Assembly (NCBI GenBank): GCA_017577895.1
Contig: PKQY01000031.1
Coordinates: forward strand, 1-22,855
Direction of reading: 5' to 3'
Length of the DNA stretch: 22,855 nt
Origin: Bacillota bacterium
GTDB lineage: Bacteria > Bacillota > Bacilli > ZCTH02-B2
In this document: one piece after another, positions 14,184 to 21,607 of the stretch
Layout: every line of letters starts with the position of its first letter
Numbering within the stretch: the first letter of the stretch is position 1
The notes under the pieces: generated by a model
What the model saw: only the letters and a program-made list of their open reading frames with translations
What the model was told of the DNA's origin: nothing
Database searches by the model: none
Program-made: the position numbers and the translations under genes

Positions 14184-15719
14184 TCAGGATAGGTCTTTCA
14201 ACTGGTGCTTGAGAATTTTGCCGTTGGCGTTGCGCGGCAGTTGTTCCAATGTGGTCACCAGGCGCGGCATTTTGTAATCGGCCAGTTTGCCGGTCAAAAA
14301 TTCCCGAATTTGTTTCAGCCACGCCGCCTCATCCCGTTCCGGCGTGCCCGGTTTGGGAACGATGAACGCCTTGACCGTTTCACCCCACACTTCATGGGGC
14401 ACGCCGACGACGGCCACCTCCTGGATGTCGGGATGGGCGATGAGGGCATCTTCCACCTCTTTCGGATAAATGTTCACACCGCCGGAGATGATGACGTCTT
14501 TTTTCCGGTCGACAATCCAGAAGAAACCGTCTTCATCCCGATAGGCCAAGTCGCCGGTATACACCCAGCCGTCTCGGATCGTGAGAGCGGTTTCTTCCGG
14601 CCGGTTTAAATAACCGATCATGGTGCCTTCGCCCCGCAGGCGAATTTCGCCCACTTGACCGGGAGCACAAAGCCGGCCTTGTTCGTCGACGATTTCGATT
14701 TCGGTAAACAGGGCGGCCCGGTTGCCGATGCTGCCCGACTTGTGATGGTGATCCCGATGGCGCAGCAACGTGCCGCTGGGTCCGGCTTCCGTCAGGCCGT
14801 AGACGCACACCAGTTTGTCCTTGCCGAACTTTTCGGCGATAGCGTCGGCTTGCAGCTTGGACAGCGGGGCGCCGCCGTAAATCCAATATTTGGCCGCCGA
14901 CAAATCCCGCCGGTCGAAATCCGGCAACTGCATGCTCAACAAATACGCCACCGGTGCGCCGAAGAAATGGGTGATGCGTTCTTGTTCCGCCAATTTCAGG
15001 AAAATGTCCGGGGCAAAGGTCGGATGAAACACATGGGCGGCCCCGACGACGACGCCGGCTATGAACATGAGGTGCAACGGCGCCGAATGGCTCAACGGCA
15101 TCATATGAAGGATGCGGCTGTCCGTATTGCATTCGAATTCGACGGCGATCATGGTGCTGACCGCCAGCAAGTTCCGGTGGGTGAAACGGACGCCTTTGGG
15201 ACGTCCCGTGGTGCCCGAGGTGTACAAAATGTCCACTTCGTCGTCTTCCGTCAAAGCCCAGTGATCAAAGGCCGGACCTTCGGTGACGGCGGTGTTTTTC
15301 CAGTCATCCAGGCTTTCCCAGGCGCCTTCGGCCGGTCCGGTTTTGACATAGAGGCGTCCGTCGGCGTTTTCTGCAAGCCGACGCACGGCAGGGTAGACGG
15401 CTTCATGCACGAAAAGGGCTTTGGCTTGACAATCGTCCAAAATGTAAGCGGCTTCATCATGGCTGAAACGAGGGTTGATGGGAACGACGATGCCGCCGGC
15501 ACGGATGATGGCAAAGTACAGAATGGCAAATTCGGGCACGTTGGGCATCATGAGGACGATTTTGTCGCCGGGTTGTACCCCTCTTTGCTCCAGAAGGCGG
15601 GCCAAATGATTGGCCGCCTCATTCCACTGGCGATACGTCAGCCGTTGTTCCCCGCAGATGAGGGCCTCTTTATCCGGATATTTGTTCCCGTTGATGGCGA
15701 GCAGCTTCGATACGTTCAT
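14184..15719 (-). CDS. AMP-forming acyl-CoA synthetase
   Basis: The enzyme of 511 aa activates a fatty or branched acid with ATP and CoA. The AMP-binding signature YTSGTTGRPKG is at about residues 177-187. YGLTEAGPSG, YTGDLAYRDEDGFFWIVDRKKD and the C-terminal Lys motif PRNANGKILKHQL follow, so all core motifs are intact. Start ATG 15719 has AGGAGG 6 nt upstream and begins MNVSKLLAINGNKYPDKEAL, as in fadD-like relatives; the longer frame to 15851 overlaps the MerR gene more and has no ribosome binding site. It starts 50 nt before the end of the MerR gene, in another frame, so translation of the two is probably coupled. It supplies acyl-CoA for the following dehydrogenase. Chain-length preference cannot be read from sequence. 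Confidence 0.94.
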   Translation of the reverse strand: MNVSKLLAINGNKYPDKEALICGEQRLTYRQWNEAANHLARLLEQRGVQPGDKIVLMMPNVPEFAILYFAIIRAGGIVVPINPRFSHDEAAYILDDCQAKALFVHEAVYPAVRRLAENADGRLYVKTGPAEGAWESLDDWKNTAVTEGPAFDHWALTEDDEVDILYTSGTTGRPKGVRFTHRNLLAVSTMIAVEFECNTDSRILHMMPLSHSAPLHLMFIAGVVVGAAHVFHPTFAPDIFLKLAEQERITHFFGAPVAYLLSMQLPDFDRRDLSAAKYWIYGGAPLSKLQADAIAEKFGKDKLVCVYGLTEAGPSGTLLRHRDHHHKSGSIGNRAALFTEIEIVDEQGRLCAPGQVGEIRLRGEGTMIGYLNRPEETALTIRDGWVYTGDLAYRDEDGFFWIVDRKKDVIISGGVNIYPKEVEDALIAHPDIQEVAVVGVPHEVWGETVKAFIVPKPGTPERDEAAWLKQIREFLTGKLADYKMPRLVTTLEQLPRNANGKILKHQLKDLS

Positions 15720-16191
15720 CGCATTCCTCCTGTTCGGTTTGCGTCGTGGATTCGGAATCAGGGCTGGAGGGTTGGGAGGCCGGTGGTGTCGACGGGCTGT
15801 CCAAAGCGGCCAATTTTTGCTCGAAACGGGTTTTGTATTCCATGATTTCATCCCGCAACTGAATGAGTTCGTCGATCCGGGCGTTCAGTTCGCGGATTTT
15901 TTCTTCGCCGTACTGGATGGTTCGTTCCAGTTGTTTGCGGCCGCTTCGGTCTTCGTCGAACAGCGTGATCATTTCTTTGATTTCTTGGAGCGAAAAGCCG
16001 AAGCGTTTGCCGCGAAGAATCAACTTCAACCGGGCCCGGTCGCGGCGGGTGTAGTAGCGGGTTCCCTTGCCGCTCCGATGCGGATGAATCAGCCCCACTT
16101 CTTCGTAATACCGGATGGTGCGGGTGCTGATATCCAGTTCTTGCGCCAACTCGGAAATGGAAAAAAGCCGTTTTTCGCCGTCCTTGGTCAA
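15670..16191 (-). CDS. MerR-family regulator of the acyl-CoA operon (LiuR-like)
   Basis: The protein of 173 aa has an N-terminal MerR winged helix (about residues 9-75; FSISELAQELDISTRTIRYY, then GLIHPHRSGKGTRYYTRRDR). A dimerising coiled coil follows (about 85-130). The tail is low-complexity, rich in Ser, Pro, Glu and Gln. No cysteine cluster of the metal-sensing MerR types is visible, consistent with an acyl-CoA-type effector. The start is TTG 16191 with GGGGAGG 10 nt upstream. It is the first gene of a three-gene operon with acyl-CoA synthetase and acyl-CoA dehydrogenase, an order typical of LiuR/FadR-like MerR regulators that control acid catabolism. An ACGT-rich palindrome on its promoter is the probable autoregulatory site. 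The LiuR label is by context and memory, not alignment. Confidence 0.9.
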   Translation of the reverse strand: MTKDGEKRLFSISELAQELDISTRTIRYYEEVGLIHPHRSGKGTRYYTRRDRARLKLILRGKRFGFSLQEIKEMITLFDEDRSGRKQLERTIQYGEEKIRELNARIDELIQLRDEIMEYKTRFEQKLAALDSPSTPPASQPSSPDSESTTQTEQEECDERIEAARHQREQISG

Positions 16192-16223
16192 CCGGTTCCA
16201 ACCTCCCCTGTTTGACTAGGCCT

Positions 16224-16252
16224 ACTATACCATGAATTTACGTTTACGTCAA
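16224..16252 (-). promoter_or_regulatory. Sigma-A promoter of the MerR-synthetase-dehydrogenase operon
   Basis: On the minus strand TTGACG (16247-16252) and TATAGT (16224-16229) have a 17-bp spacer, followed by a 5' leader to TTG 16191. The -35 lies inside the inverted repeat at 16237-16258. Confidence 0.82.
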
Positions 16253-16258
16253 CGTAAA
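16237..16258. promoter_or_regulatory. Putative MerR operator over the -35 region
   Basis: TTTACGT and ACGTAAA (16243-16258) form a 7-2-7 palindrome, and a further TTTACG (16237-16242) extends it. ACGT-containing sites of this kind are, from memory, reported for LiuR-type MerR regulators. Position over the -35 fits repression. Confidence 0.75.
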
Positions 16259-16432
16259 ATCGCAATAAATTGAGAAAATAAAGCATCCAATCGATGGATG
16301 GTCGGATGGGGCGTCAGTTCCCATGGGAAGCGTGAACGATGGAGCGAAGGATCGGCGGCAGCACGGGTGGAGGGGAGCAAGAGGGGGAAGAGAGCCGACC
16401 AAGGGGAAGCGGCTAAGCGTTGGAGCCGTCCG

Positions 16433-17833
16433 TCACATCGGCTGGATGAGCCGCGTTTTTTCTTTATTTTTCCAGAAGAAGAAATAATACACCGCTTGGA
16501 CGAGCAAGCCGCCGGCAAAGGCGATGGGGAAACTCAACCAAATGCCTTGCAGGCCTAACGGCGAGTGTTGGGACAAGAGATAGGCGACCGGCACTTGAAT
16601 CCCCCAAATGTTCATCACCGACAACAACGTCGGCCAAAAGACGTCGCCGCTGGCGCGCATGATGCCGGTAATGGCGTTCATCAGTCCGAACAACAAATAG
16701 CTCCAAAGGGTGAGCATCAACAAGTTCATGGCGATGGACAACGTCTCGGCTTCCGTGATGAACAGCGACAAGAGCATTTTGGCCGTTACGTAAACGGCGA
16801 GGATGAGGGTGCCGCTGACCGCCAAATTCAGCTTGATGCCGGTGCGCAAAATGGGCTGCAGCCGGTGGACAAGTCCGGCGCCAATGGCTTGGGCGCCGAA
16901 AATGGAGACCGTCATGCCGATGCTGACAGCCGGCATTTGCACGTAACTGATGATTTGGTTGGCGGCGCCAAAGGCCGCGGCGGCGCTGGAACCGTACCGG
17001 TTGACCAACGACACAAGGGCGATGGAGGACAGTGACACCATGATCATCTGGAAACCGGTCGGAATGCCGATTTTAAACAACAGTTTGAGAATGGTCGGGT
17101 TGATTTTCAAGTGGCGCATCGTCTGTTTGTCCAGCCGCAGCGGATGTTTTTTCCGTTCCAAGTAGATCAAGAGCAAGACCAGCGTGACGGCGTCGGAGAT
17201 GATAAAGGCCAATGCGGGGCCGTAAATCCCCAAAGACGGCAGGCCCAGTCCGCCCAGCACCAACCACGGGGTCAAGGCCACCGTCAACACCGTCGAGATG
17301 ACGAGAAAATAAAACGGCGTTTTCGAATCGCCGGTGCCGCGCAAGAACGTGGTGTACATGATGTACGGAAACAGCAACGGCAATCCGCAAAACATGAGCT
17401 TGGCGTAACCGACCACCATGTCGAAAATATCCGCCGGCGTGCCGATGAGTTGGAAAATTGGCCGATCGAAGACGATGCCGATGGCCATGACCGTCACACC
17501 CAACAAAAAGCTGAAACTCAAGGAGGTGCCGACGACGATTTTCAATTGTTTTTCGTCGCGGGCGCCATAGGCTTGGCCGATCAAGACGGTGCTGGCGTTG
17601 CCGATGCCGATGAGGAAGGAGATCATGAGAAACAGGACGGGAAAAAATACGGACACGGTGGCCAGCGCCTTCACACCGACAAACTGTCCCAGAAAAATGC
17701 TGCTGACGGTGGCGCTGATGGATTGCAAGAAGTTGCTCAGCATCAACGGGATGAGAAAGGCCAGCATCGTGCGCCAAGATGGGTAGGTCGTATCTTGGGG
17801 ATAGGGCGTTGCTTTGGCCGCATGCTCCGTCAT
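16433..17833 (-). CDS. MATE-family multidrug/Na+ or H+ antiporter
   Basis: The integral membrane protein of 466 aa should have twelve helices in two homologous halves, the MATE norm. Clear family stretches are PLMLSNFLQSISATVSSIFL, IGQAYGARDEKQLK near the first half, the second-half counterpart VSIFGAQAIGAGLVHRL, and FGAANQIISYVQMPAVSIGM. Such proteins export cationic drugs or metabolites in exchange for protons or sodium; the substrate here is unknown. I chose ATG 17833 because CGGAGGGACACC lies directly upstream; the frame reaches 17872 without a site. It is monocistronic by position: the gap to the MerR promoter downstream is about 175 bp and contains nothing I can recognise. A TATAAT lies at 17871-17876 on its strand. 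Confidence 0.95.
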   Translation of the reverse strand: MTEHAAKATPYPQDTTYPSWRTMLAFLIPLMLSNFLQSISATVSSIFLGQFVGVKALATVSVFFPVLFLMISFLIGIGNASTVLIGQAYGARDEKQLKIVVGTSLSFSFLLGVTVMAIGIVFDRPIFQLIGTPADIFDMVVGYAKLMFCGLPLLFPYIMYTTFLRGTGDSKTPFYFLVISTVLTVALTPWLVLGGLGLPSLGIYGPALAFIISDAVTLVLLLIYLERKKHPLRLDKQTMRHLKINPTILKLLFKIGIPTGFQMIMVSLSSIALVSLVNRYGSSAAAAFGAANQIISYVQMPAVSIGMTVSIFGAQAIGAGLVHRLQPILRTGIKLNLAVSGTLILAVYVTAKMLLSLFITEAETLSIAMNLLMLTLWSYLLFGLMNAITGIMRASGDVFWPTLLSVMNIWGIQVPVAYLLSQHSPLGLQGIWLSFPIAFAGGLLVQAVYYFFFWKNKEKTRLIQPM

Positions 17834-17870
17834 GGTGTCCCTCCGGGATAGGCTAGATTCTGAACTTAGC

Positions 17871-17876
17871 ATTATA
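17871..17876 (-). promoter_or_regulatory. Possible -10 box of the MATE gene
   Basis: A TATAAT on the minus strand lies 38 bp before the chosen start. No -35 match at 16-18 bp is evident, so the promoter is only tentative. Confidence 0.4.
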
Positions 17877-17906
17877 AAAATTAAGGCAATGGGTATAGAA
17901 ATAGCA

Positions 17907-17950
17907 CTTGCCGATGGCCCCCGGCCTTGACGGCCGGAGACGAAGGCAAG
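17907..17950. terminator. Nested hairpin between the MATE and glutamate dehydrogenase genes
   Basis: CTTGCC (17907-17912) pairs with GGCAAG (17945-17950). Inside, CCGGCC (17921-17926) pairs with GGCCGG (17932-17937) around ttgac. It lies 40 nt after the glutamate dehydrogenase stop on the minus strand but has only a scattered T-tail, so it could be a weak terminator or an mRNA-stabilising element. Confidence 0.5.
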
Positions 17951-17989
17951 CGCTGACCATATTCTGCTGAAACGATTTTACGTCTAGAC

Positions 17990-19249
17990 TCAGAAGCTGA
18001 TGTTGTCTTTAATCCAGCCACGGGCCGCCATGGCTTCCACAATGCGGGCGATGGACACCATATAAGCCGCTGTCCGCATGTCGACCCCTTTGGCCTCATG
18101 CATGTTGTAGACGCGATGGTACGCGTCGACCATTTTTTGTTCCAGTTTTTGGTTGACTTCGTCTTCCGTCCAGTAATAGTTCGCCAAGTTCTGGACCCAC
18201 TCAAAGTAGGAAACGGTCACGCCGCCGGCATTGGCCAAAATGTCGGGAATGACGTGAATGCCTTTTTCGTAGAGAATTTTATCGGCTTCCGGCGTCGTCG
18301 GGCCGTTGGCCGCTTCGGCGACAATTTTCGCTTTGATGCGGTCGGCGTTTTCCTCATTGATCTGATCTTCCAAGGCGGCCGGCACAAGAATGTCGACTTC
18401 CAATTCCAAGAGCTCGTTGTTGGAGATGCGTTGCGTTTTGTCGTTCAAGTAAATGACCGAGCCGGTTTTTTGTTTGACGGTCAACGCCTCTTGCGGATCG
18501 ATGCCGTCGGGATTGTAGATGCCGCCTTGCGAATCGCTGACGGCGACGATGCGGCATCCCAATTCTTTCAAGAGGAACGCCGTAAAGCTGCCGGCATTGC
18601 CAAATCCTTGAATGGCCACCGTCGCGCCTTCCATGGGAATGTCCAGCTTCGCCGCGGCTTCACGGATCGTATAGACACAACCGCGGGCCGTCGCTTTGTC
18701 ACGGCCGAGGGAACCGCCGATAATCGGATGTTTTCCGGTGATGACACCGGGGGTATACGCTTGCCGGATGCGGCTGAATTCGTCCATCATCCAACCCATG
18801 ACTTCCGCGTTGGTGTAGACGTCCGGCGCAGGAATGTCTTTTTCCGGTCCGATAATGGAGGCGATGGCCTGGATAAAACCGCGGCTGATCCGTTCCAATT
18901 CTCCTTTTGACAGTTCTTTCGGATTGCAGATCACGCCGCCTTTGGCGCCGCCGTAAGGCAATCCGACGACACCGCATTTAAACGTCATCCACATGGCCAA
19001 CGCTTTGACTTCATCCATGGTGACGTTGGGGTGAAAACGGATGCCTCCTTTGGTCGGGCCGATGGCGTCGTTGTGCTGGGCCCGGAAGCCGTGGAAAATG
19101 CGGGTTGTCCCGTCGTCCATGGTGACGGGGAACGACACGCACAGCACGCGCATCGGATGCAACAAAATTTCGGTGACATGTTGATCCAATCCGAGCAATT
19201 TGGCTGCGTGGGCGACTTGATACTGGGCAATTTCAAAGGGGTTATGCAT
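17990..19249 (-). CDS. Glutamate dehydrogenase (Glu/Leu/Phe/Val dehydrogenase family)
   Basis: The enzyme of 419 aa interconverts glutamate and 2-oxoglutarate plus ammonia with NAD(P). It matches the length of the hexameric bacterial type. The substrate pocket is visible as GPTKGGIRFHP (K67), MTFKCGVVGLPYGGAKGG (K91, catalytic K103) and IPAPDVYTN (D143). The Rossmann loop is GFGNAGS (215-221). Leu, Val and Phe dehydrogenases share the fold, but this sequence is closest to RocG/GudB-like glutamate dehydrogenases; catabolic use is inferred. Start ATG 19249 has CGGAGG 7 nt upstream. A frame-compatible ATG at 19396 lies almost at the predicted transcription start. The approximately 150-nt leader between promoter and start holds two inverted repeats, which suggests regulated expression. 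Confidence 0.95.
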   Translation of the reverse strand: MHNPFEIAQYQVAHAAKLLGLDQHVTEILLHPMRVLCVSFPVTMDDGTTRIFHGFRAQHNDAIGPTKGGIRFHPNVTMDEVKALAMWMTFKCGVVGLPYGGAKGGVICNPKELSKGELERISRGFIQAIASIIGPEKDIPAPDVYTNAEVMGWMMDEFSRIRQAYTPGVITGKHPIIGGSLGRDKATARGCVYTIREAAAKLDIPMEGATVAIQGFGNAGSFTAFLLKELGCRIVAVSDSQGGIYNPDGIDPQEALTVKQKTGSVIYLNDKTQRISNNELLELEVDILVPAALEDQINEENADRIKAKIVAEAANGPTTPEADKILYEKGIHVIPDILANAGGVTVSYFEWVQNLANYYWTEDEVNQKLEQKMVDAYHRVYNMHEAKGVDMRTAAYMVSIARIVEAMAARGWIKDNISF

Positions 19250-19347
19250 CGATCGACCTCCGTTTCCAATAAAGTTTAGAAGATGACCATTTTGGATGGG
19301 TGATAGCGAAGCGTGAGGATGAACGGTTCTTTCCAAGAGGCGAATGG

Positions 19348-19365
19348 ATGCAGTCCGGACTGCAT
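19348..19365. repeat. Perfect 18-bp palindrome in the glutamate dehydrogenase leader
   Basis: ATGCAGTCCGGACTGCAT is identical to its reverse complement. It lies between promoter and start codon, about 100 nt before the chosen ATG. It could bind a dimeric regulator or fold in RNA. No loop separates the arms, so as RNA the stem would be shortened. Confidence 0.6.
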
Positions 19366-19369
19366 GGTT

Positions 19370-19395
19370 TGCAAAAACTCGAATGGAGTTTTGCA
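19370..19395. repeat. Inverted repeat at the 5' end of the glutamate dehydrogenase leader
   Basis: TGCAAAAACTC and GAGTTTTGCA pair with one extra base around gaatg, forming a hairpin that begins within a few nt of the predicted transcription start. It could stabilise the mRNA or be an operator just downstream of +1. Confidence 0.6.
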
Positions 19396-19406
19396 TTAAC
19401 TGTTAC

Positions 19407-19436
19407 ATTATAACACACGACGTTCTCATGTTTGAA
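19407..19436 (-). promoter_or_regulatory. Sigma-A promoter of the glutamate dehydrogenase gene
   Basis: On the minus strand TTCAAA (19431-19436) and TATAAT (19407-19412) have an 18-bp spacer. The predicted start is near 19400, giving a leader of about 150 nt. There is no -24/-12 sigma-54 site, unlike Bacillus rocG. Confidence 0.7.
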
Positions 19437-19521
19437 GATAAATTTTTTGACGGTCACAATCTATTCAAATGTTGGGGAGCGGTTGAGGGCAGGCCGGGAA
19501 GAAATCTGTGCCTGATTCTTT

Positions 19522-19527
19522 TATAAT
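19522..19527 (+). promoter_or_regulatory. Possible -10 box of the thiD operon
   Basis: A TATAAT lies 78 bp before the thiD start, with no good -35 at 16-18 bp. No TPP riboswitch is recognisable in this leader. The rest of the 19437-19605 spacer shows nothing else I can support. Confidence 0.4.
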
Positions 19528-19605
19528 AAGGATATGTCCGGAAAAAGGAAAGCTCCGATGCAACGGGACGGAGAAAATGGATGGAAAAAGCGGGAGGCAC
19601 TGGTA

Positions 19606-20406
19606 ATGAAGGAAGTGTATACGGCGCTGACCATTGCCGGAACCGACCCGAGCGGCGGTGCGGGCATTCAGGCGGATTTGAAAACGTTTCAGGAACTGGA
19701 AGTGTACGGCATGAGCGTCATTACGGCCGTCGTCAGCCAGAACACCATGGGTGTCAAAATGTATTTGGATATGCCGCTGGAGCTCATTGAAAGCCAGATC
19801 GATGCTGTTTTTGAGGACATTCCGCCCCATGCAGTGAAGACGGGCATGTTGTCCCGAACGCCGGTGATTGAGCTGGTGGCGGCGAAATTGAAGCAATATC
19901 GGGTACAGCACTATGTCATGGATCCGGTCATGGTGGCCAAGAGCGGCGACCCGCTGGTGGCGGAAGATGCTCGGCGCAAGCTGGCCGAGGTGTTGTTGCC
20001 GTTGTGCGAAGTCGTGACGCCGAACTTACCGGAAGCCGAGGTGCTTCTCGGACGGGAAATTCGAGACTTGCCGGCCATGCGCGACGCGGCCAAGCGGCTG
20101 GTGGAAGAATATGGCGTGAAAGTAGCCGTAGTCAAAGGGGGACACCTGGACGGCGAGGCCCGGGATGTCATTTACGACGGTTCAGTGATGGAAGAACTGG
20201 CTGCGCCGAAAGTGAAGACGCCCCATACCCATGGGACCGGATGCACGTTTTCGGCCGCCATTACGGCGCAACTGGCCAAGGGCGCATCGGTGTTTGAATC
20301 GGTGGCGTTGGCGAAGGAATTTATTACGTGTGCCGTTCGGGATACGCTGGGAATCGGCAAAGGGCACGGGCCGACCAATCACTGGGCGTACCGACAACAA
20401 CGGTGA
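19606..20406 (+). CDS. thiD: Hydroxymethylpyrimidine/phosphomethylpyrimidine kinase
   Basis: The kinase of 266 aa phosphorylates HMP and HMP-P in thiamine pyrimidine synthesis. It has the ribokinase-fold signatures TIAGTDPSGGAGIQADLKTF near the N-terminus, YVMDPVMVAKSGDPL in the middle, TPNLPEAEVLLG and the anion hole PHTHGTGCTFSAAIT with its Cys. All positions of ThiD are present. Some Bacillus relatives (PdxK) also act on pyridoxine; the sequence does not exclude this. ATG 19606 is chosen for GGGAGG 8 nt upstream; the frame extends to 19534 without a good site. The P-loop/Asp23 gene follows after 43 nt with no terminator, so an operon is likely. Confidence 0.92.
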   Translation: MKEVYTALTIAGTDPSGGAGIQADLKTFQELEVYGMSVITAVVSQNTMGVKMYLDMPLELIESQIDAVFEDIPPHAVKTGMLSRTPVIELVAAKLKQYRVQHYVMDPVMVAKSGDPLVAEDARRKLAEVLLPLCEVVTPNLPEAEVLLGREIRDLPAMRDAAKRLVEEYGVKVAVVKGGHLDGEARDVIYDGSVMEELAAPKVKTPHTHGTGCTFSAAITAQLAKGASVFESVALAKEFITCAVRDTLGIGKGHGPTNHWAYRQQR

Positions 20407-20449
20407 GCAGCTTGGTTAGCCATTGGAATGCGAGGAACCGGGTGATGTC

Positions 20450-21286
20450 ATGATTGTGTATGGGTTTTACGGCCCCAGCGGGACAGGAAAAAGCCATCAT
20501 GTTTTGCGCCTATGCCACGAACTCGGCATTGACGACTTTATCGATGACGGGTTGTATATCCGCCACGGCCGGAAAGTGGCGGGGATTTCGGCCAAATATG
20601 AGCCGAACAAAATGGCCGCCATCCGCCGGGCCATTTTCGACGATCCGGAACACGCCCGCATGGTTCGGCAGGCCGTCGACCAGTACAACCCGGAAAAAAT
20701 CTTGATCGTCGGCACGTCCCGCAAAATGGTGCGGCGGATTGCGGAACGGTTGTCATTGCCGAGCCCGGCCCATTGGGTGTACATCGGCGACGTGGCAAAA
20801 GCGGAAGAAATTCAACAAGCGCAATACTACCGCAAATTTCATGGGCAACACGTCATTCCCATTCCACGGATTCAGGTGGAAAAAGACCGGTTTCAGCAAT
20901 TGATCGAGCGGGTGCGGGCGATTTTTGTACCCCAGGCCGGGCAAATAGGCGAAAATACCATAGTCTTTCCCCGTTTTCAAGGGGGACGAATCCAGGTGAC
21001 GCAAGCATGTCTGAAATCCCTCGTGCGTTACGTCGTGTCACAAGATCCGCAGGTGCATGAGATCTTGTCGGTGACGATTCCCGATGAACTGGATCAGGCG
21101 ATGGTTCTGAATTTATCGCTGTACGATGAAATCCCCATTCCCGTCGTGGCTAAACGGCTGCAAGCCGCTATCCGGGACATTTTTTTACAGATGTTGGATC
21201 AACTGATTCCGCCGCCCGTCATCGTCGTCCGGCATCTGGAGTTGCGAAGCCGAGGCCATGTCTTTTTCGGCGGTTCCCACAAGTAG
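20450..21286 (+). CDS. P-loop NTPase fused to Asp23/Gls24-like domain
   Basis: The protein of 278 aa joins two domains. Residues 1 to about 160 are a P-loop NTPase: Walker A GPSGTGKS (8-15), a strand-ending ILIVGTSRKMVRRIAERLSL (84-103) and HVIPIPRIQVEKDR (134-147). A clear Walker B is not obvious; DDFIDDGLYI (28-37) is a candidate. Residues about 178-265 look like an Asp23/Gls24 (DUF322) unit: GGRIQVTQACLKSLVRYVV, then LNLSLYDEIPIPVVAKRLQA and a terminal VIVVRHLEL strand. Free Asp23-domain proteins are small envelope-stress or cell-envelope factors; here the domain may place a nucleotide switch at that site (inference). No membrane helix is seen. ATG 20450 is chosen over TTG 20423 for the GGTGAT just upstream. 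Co-transcription with thiD is likely. Confidence 0.82.
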   Translation: MIVYGFYGPSGTGKSHHVLRLCHELGIDDFIDDGLYIRHGRKVAGISAKYEPNKMAAIRRAIFDDPEHARMVRQAVDQYNPEKILIVGTSRKMVRRIAERLSLPSPAHWVYIGDVAKAEEIQQAQYYRKFHGQHVIPIPRIQVEKDRFQQLIERVRAIFVPQAGQIGENTIVFPRFQGGRIQVTQACLKSLVRYVVSQDPQVHEILSVTIPDELDQAMVLNLSLYDEIPIPVVAKRLQAAIRDIFLQMLDQLIPPPVIVVRHLELRSRGHVFFGGSHK

Positions 21287-21298
21287 CCGGCAGGGAGT

Positions 21299-21502
21299 GT
21301 GCGCCTGGAATTAGAAAAACATTTGTGAGCCATTCTGGAGTCGTTGTACGACGCCGTAATTGTCATTGACAAAGAAAGCACCATCGTTTACGTCAACCGT
21401 GCCTATACGACCCAATTTGGCGTTCCGGCTCAAAAAATCATCGGCCGGAATTTGCGTTGCGGGAATGCTATTGTTCAGAATGGTTCCAAACATATACAAT
21501 AA
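21299..21502 (+). pseudogene. Relic of a PAS-domain (probable sigma-54-type) regulator
   Basis: In one frame the sequence reads LEKHL, then an in-frame TGA (21326-21328), then AILESLYDAVIVIDKEST and IVYVNRAYTTQFGVPAQKII followed by GRNL. That is the start of a PAS domain as found at the N-terminus of sigma-54-dependent activators. The TGA sits where such proteins normally have Arg (CGA to TGA is one change). After GRNL the frame loses similarity and stops at 21500; no AAA+ or HTH part remains. The remaining 21503-21607 shows nothing recognisable. It probably once regulated the 3-hydroxyacyl-CoA dehydrogenase gene (inference). Confidence 0.75.
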
Positions 21503-21607
21503 CGATGGGCGATGTTTTCTTTTTATACAATCAATGGTTGTTTATTTTGTGCTTAAAGCATTGGCACAGGCCTAAGACCACATCATCGTCGGAAAGGAGA
21601 CAGCGCG

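Noticed and set aside
14655..15845. A 396-codon plus-strand frame opposite the acyl-CoA synthetase
   Set aside because: It has the same cause: an antisense shadow of a conserved enzyme, with no recognisable domain.
16259..16432. A gene or RNA element in the 174-bp gap between the MATE stop and the MerR operon promoter
   Set aside because: Only weak complementarity (CATCCA with TGGATG) and frames without domain or ribosome binding site were found. I see nothing supportable.
19437..19605. A TPP riboswitch upstream of thiD
   Set aside because: The conserved CTGAGA core and its partner are absent, and the spacer is too short for a full aptamer plus expression platform.
21561..21577. TTGGCAC before the 3-hydroxyacyl-CoA dehydrogenase gene as a sigma-54 -24 element
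   Set aside because: The -24 half matches, but where TTGC is expected the sequence is CTAAG. The nearby PAS relic makes it tempting, so I note it, but the site is not functional as read.
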